Translations under genes and position numbers: made by a program
Shown: piece after piece, positions 62,905 to 64,000 of the stretch
Position numbering within the stretch: position 1 is the first letter of the stretch
How the letters are laid out: each line of letters opens with the position of its first letter
The notes under the pieces: generated by a model
Seen by the model: the letters and a program-made list of their open reading frames with translations, nothing else
Told to the model about the DNA's origin: nothing
Databases searched by the model: none
From: Phymatolithon calcareum
Taxonomy: Eukaryota; Rhodophyta; Florideophyceae; Hapalidiales
Direction: 5' to 3'
DNA: 64,000 nucleotides
Assembly (NCBI GenBank): GCA_977006965.1
Contig: OZ345371.1
Location: 186,001-250,000 of the forward strand

Positions 62905-63154
62905 TCGAAAATCGCAAAACCCATGAGCACTGTCGAACGCCCGGCTGAACTTCCATTGGGTCGTTTGTCAACATTGAAGAAGGAATGGCATGATGCGACA
63001 ATATTGGAATGAAAGCATTTCCACGCGCATGCGCTTCGGCGTGCGAGGTGGAAGGCGCCCCTGAATGCCGCACCTCCATTTAATTCTGAACGCGACAAAA
63101 GTGTCACAGTGCAGTTCGAACAAAGTAGAATTTCAAAATTTACAACCCCTTGCA
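62905..63154. other. 3' flank of the transporter gene
   Basis: No clear polyadenylation signal on the minus strand and no other feature. Confidence 0.3.
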
Positions 63155-64000
63155 TCACCGTGCCGTGTCATCTTCATCCTCATTCCCCCCCTCCGCCTTC
63201 ACGAGAGGTCGTTTCAGTGTCGTCCCATTGACCAATTTACTTTCCGCCTTCTTCCCTCCAAAGTTGGCCAAAAGTTTACCGACAGCATACACCAAACTGC
63301 CAGCAAAAGCAATAAACGCACCATCAAGCATTCCCCTCGATCGATACGTCGGGTTATCCACAAACAAAATACTAACCACCAACAAAATAACATCCTTAAC
63401 CTGCGTTGAAATAGTATGCGCCACAGCATCATTCACCGTAGTATTAACATACACAGCATGATTAAGCACAAGTGCAAACGACGCCGAGCTCGCAAACAGC
63501 AAGCAAAACTCCGGCACCCGAAACAGCATCCACACATCATTCCCCGGCGGCATCATAATCAGTACTCCAAACAAAAACGGCATAGCATAAACATTATTCA
63601 GAAACAACAATTGCAAATTGGACAACATCAATTCATCCCGCACATCCTTCAACTTAACCAGATAATACGCCGTCGCAAAGTTCGCCAAACCCGCCAGCAC
63701 ATACGCCTTCATCTCAAACCTCAAATTAGTAGCCACAGCCGCAAAAGCCCCACCAACAACAAGCAACGCCGCAACCAAAGTAGCCTTCGTCGGCCTCGCC
63801 CCACCAAGCATAACCTGCAGCACCAGCACCGGCACAATGCTAGTACGACGCAGCGTATGATACATCAGCAACGAAGTCTCCTGCAACGCCGCCAGTCCAA
63901 ACAGCAGCATGCCGATATACGACAGGAAGAGCGGCACATGCGCGCTATGCTGCGCGCGCGTCAGCGATGCCGGGCTGCACGTTGCGGGTATGCGCAGCGC
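63155..64000 (-). CDS. Nucleotide-sugar transporter-like protein (SLC35D/GDP-mannose-transporter type), C-terminal part
   Basis: The frame is open to the right edge (281 codons visible) and ends at TGA. The N-terminus lies outside the window. A GTG at 63935-63937 is internal and not a start, since the reading continues upstream in family style (SLTRAQHSAHVPLF). Several hydrophobic segments are visible: FLSYIGMLLFGLAALQ, LVLQVMLGG, LVAALLVVGGAFAAVAT, YVLAGLANFATAYYLV, PFLFGVLIMM, LLFASSASFALVLNHAV, VILLVVSILFV and GAFIAFAGSLVYAVGKLL. The motif NTTVNDAVAHTISTQVKDVI matches the conserved C-T-x-x-N-x-x-x-T...G-N-x-K region of nucleotide-sugar antiporters, with Gly-Asn replaced. The tail is charged and acidic (GGNEDEDD), probably cytosolic. 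Such proteins exchange a nucleotide sugar for the nucleoside monophosphate across the Golgi membrane and supply polysaccharide synthesis. The exact substrate cannot be told. Confidence 0.75.
   Translation of the reverse strand, partial: ALRIPATCSPASLTRAQHSAHVPLFLSYIGMLLFGLAALQETSLLMYHTLRRTSIVPVLVLQVMLGGARPTKATLVAALLVVGGAFAAVATNLRFEMKAYVLAGLANFATAYYLVKLKDVRDELMLSNLQLLFLNNVYAMPFLFGVLIMMPPGNDVWMLFRVPEFCLLFASSASFALVLNHAVYVNTTVNDAVAHTISTQVKDVILLVVSILFVDNPTYRSRGMLDGAFIAFAGSLVYAVGKLLANFGGKKAESKLVNGTTLKRPLVKAEGGNEDEDDTAR

Noticed and set aside
63935-63937. GTG as start of the transporter
   Set aside because: The frame stays open to the window edge with family-like sequence upstream, so the gene is cut by the window.
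1-64000. tRNA, rRNA and CRISPR arrays
   Set aside because: No cloverleaf with matching T-loop, no rRNA-like conserved block and no regularly spaced direct repeats with unique spacers were seen by eye. A tRNAscan-type search was not possible.

Overview
The window looks like gene-poor, transposon-rich nuclear DNA of a eukaryote. The reliable host genes have no visible introns: ribosomal protein S18, a nucleotide-sugar-transporter-like protein, a metallo-beta-lactamase-fold protein and small secreted proteins. Intronless genes in short islands between decayed mobile elements would suit a florideophyte red alga such as Chondrus. This is an inference from gene architecture; no species assignment can be proved here.

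Layout. 0-5 kb: the 5' part of a retroelement Gag-like gene runs off the left edge, followed by foldback elements and a broken Crypton-like tyrosine recombinase split by a 52-bp inverted duplication. 5-11 kb: an MBL-fold gene, a piggyBac-like fragment with a SINE-like insert, and a secreted protein built of six four-cysteine modules. 11-24 kb: mostly decayed repeats, including a second piggyBac-like element and an old LTR fragment. 24-47 kb: a small basic membrane or secreted protein, then a large inverted duplication. Each arm carries a roughly 93-residue orphan gene and a 118-residue secreted acidic gene. The right arm has been split by LTR retrotransposons, ending with a complete 8.5-kb Ty3/Gypsy chromovirus-type element with near-identical LTRs and a textbook -1 frameshift signal between gag and pol. 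A short hAT element with a perfect 8-bp target duplication lies between the arms. 47-59 kb: a LINE reverse-transcriptase fragment, a Gag fragment, a 4.4-kb Harbinger-like element and two piggyBac-like elements set 2 bp apart. 59-64 kb: RPS18, a LINE fragment, a tailed retroelement with a 14-bp target duplication, and the C-terminal part of a transporter gene that runs off the right edge.

The host genes show no operon-like relationship. The main theme is layered transposition. Several unrelated repeat bodies share a short 3' tail around TTTTAAATAAA followed by different simple repeats (CTT, AAAG, ATCC, A), which suggests mobilisation in trans by a few LINE machineries. Several insertions can be placed in time order because one lies inside another and target duplications survive.
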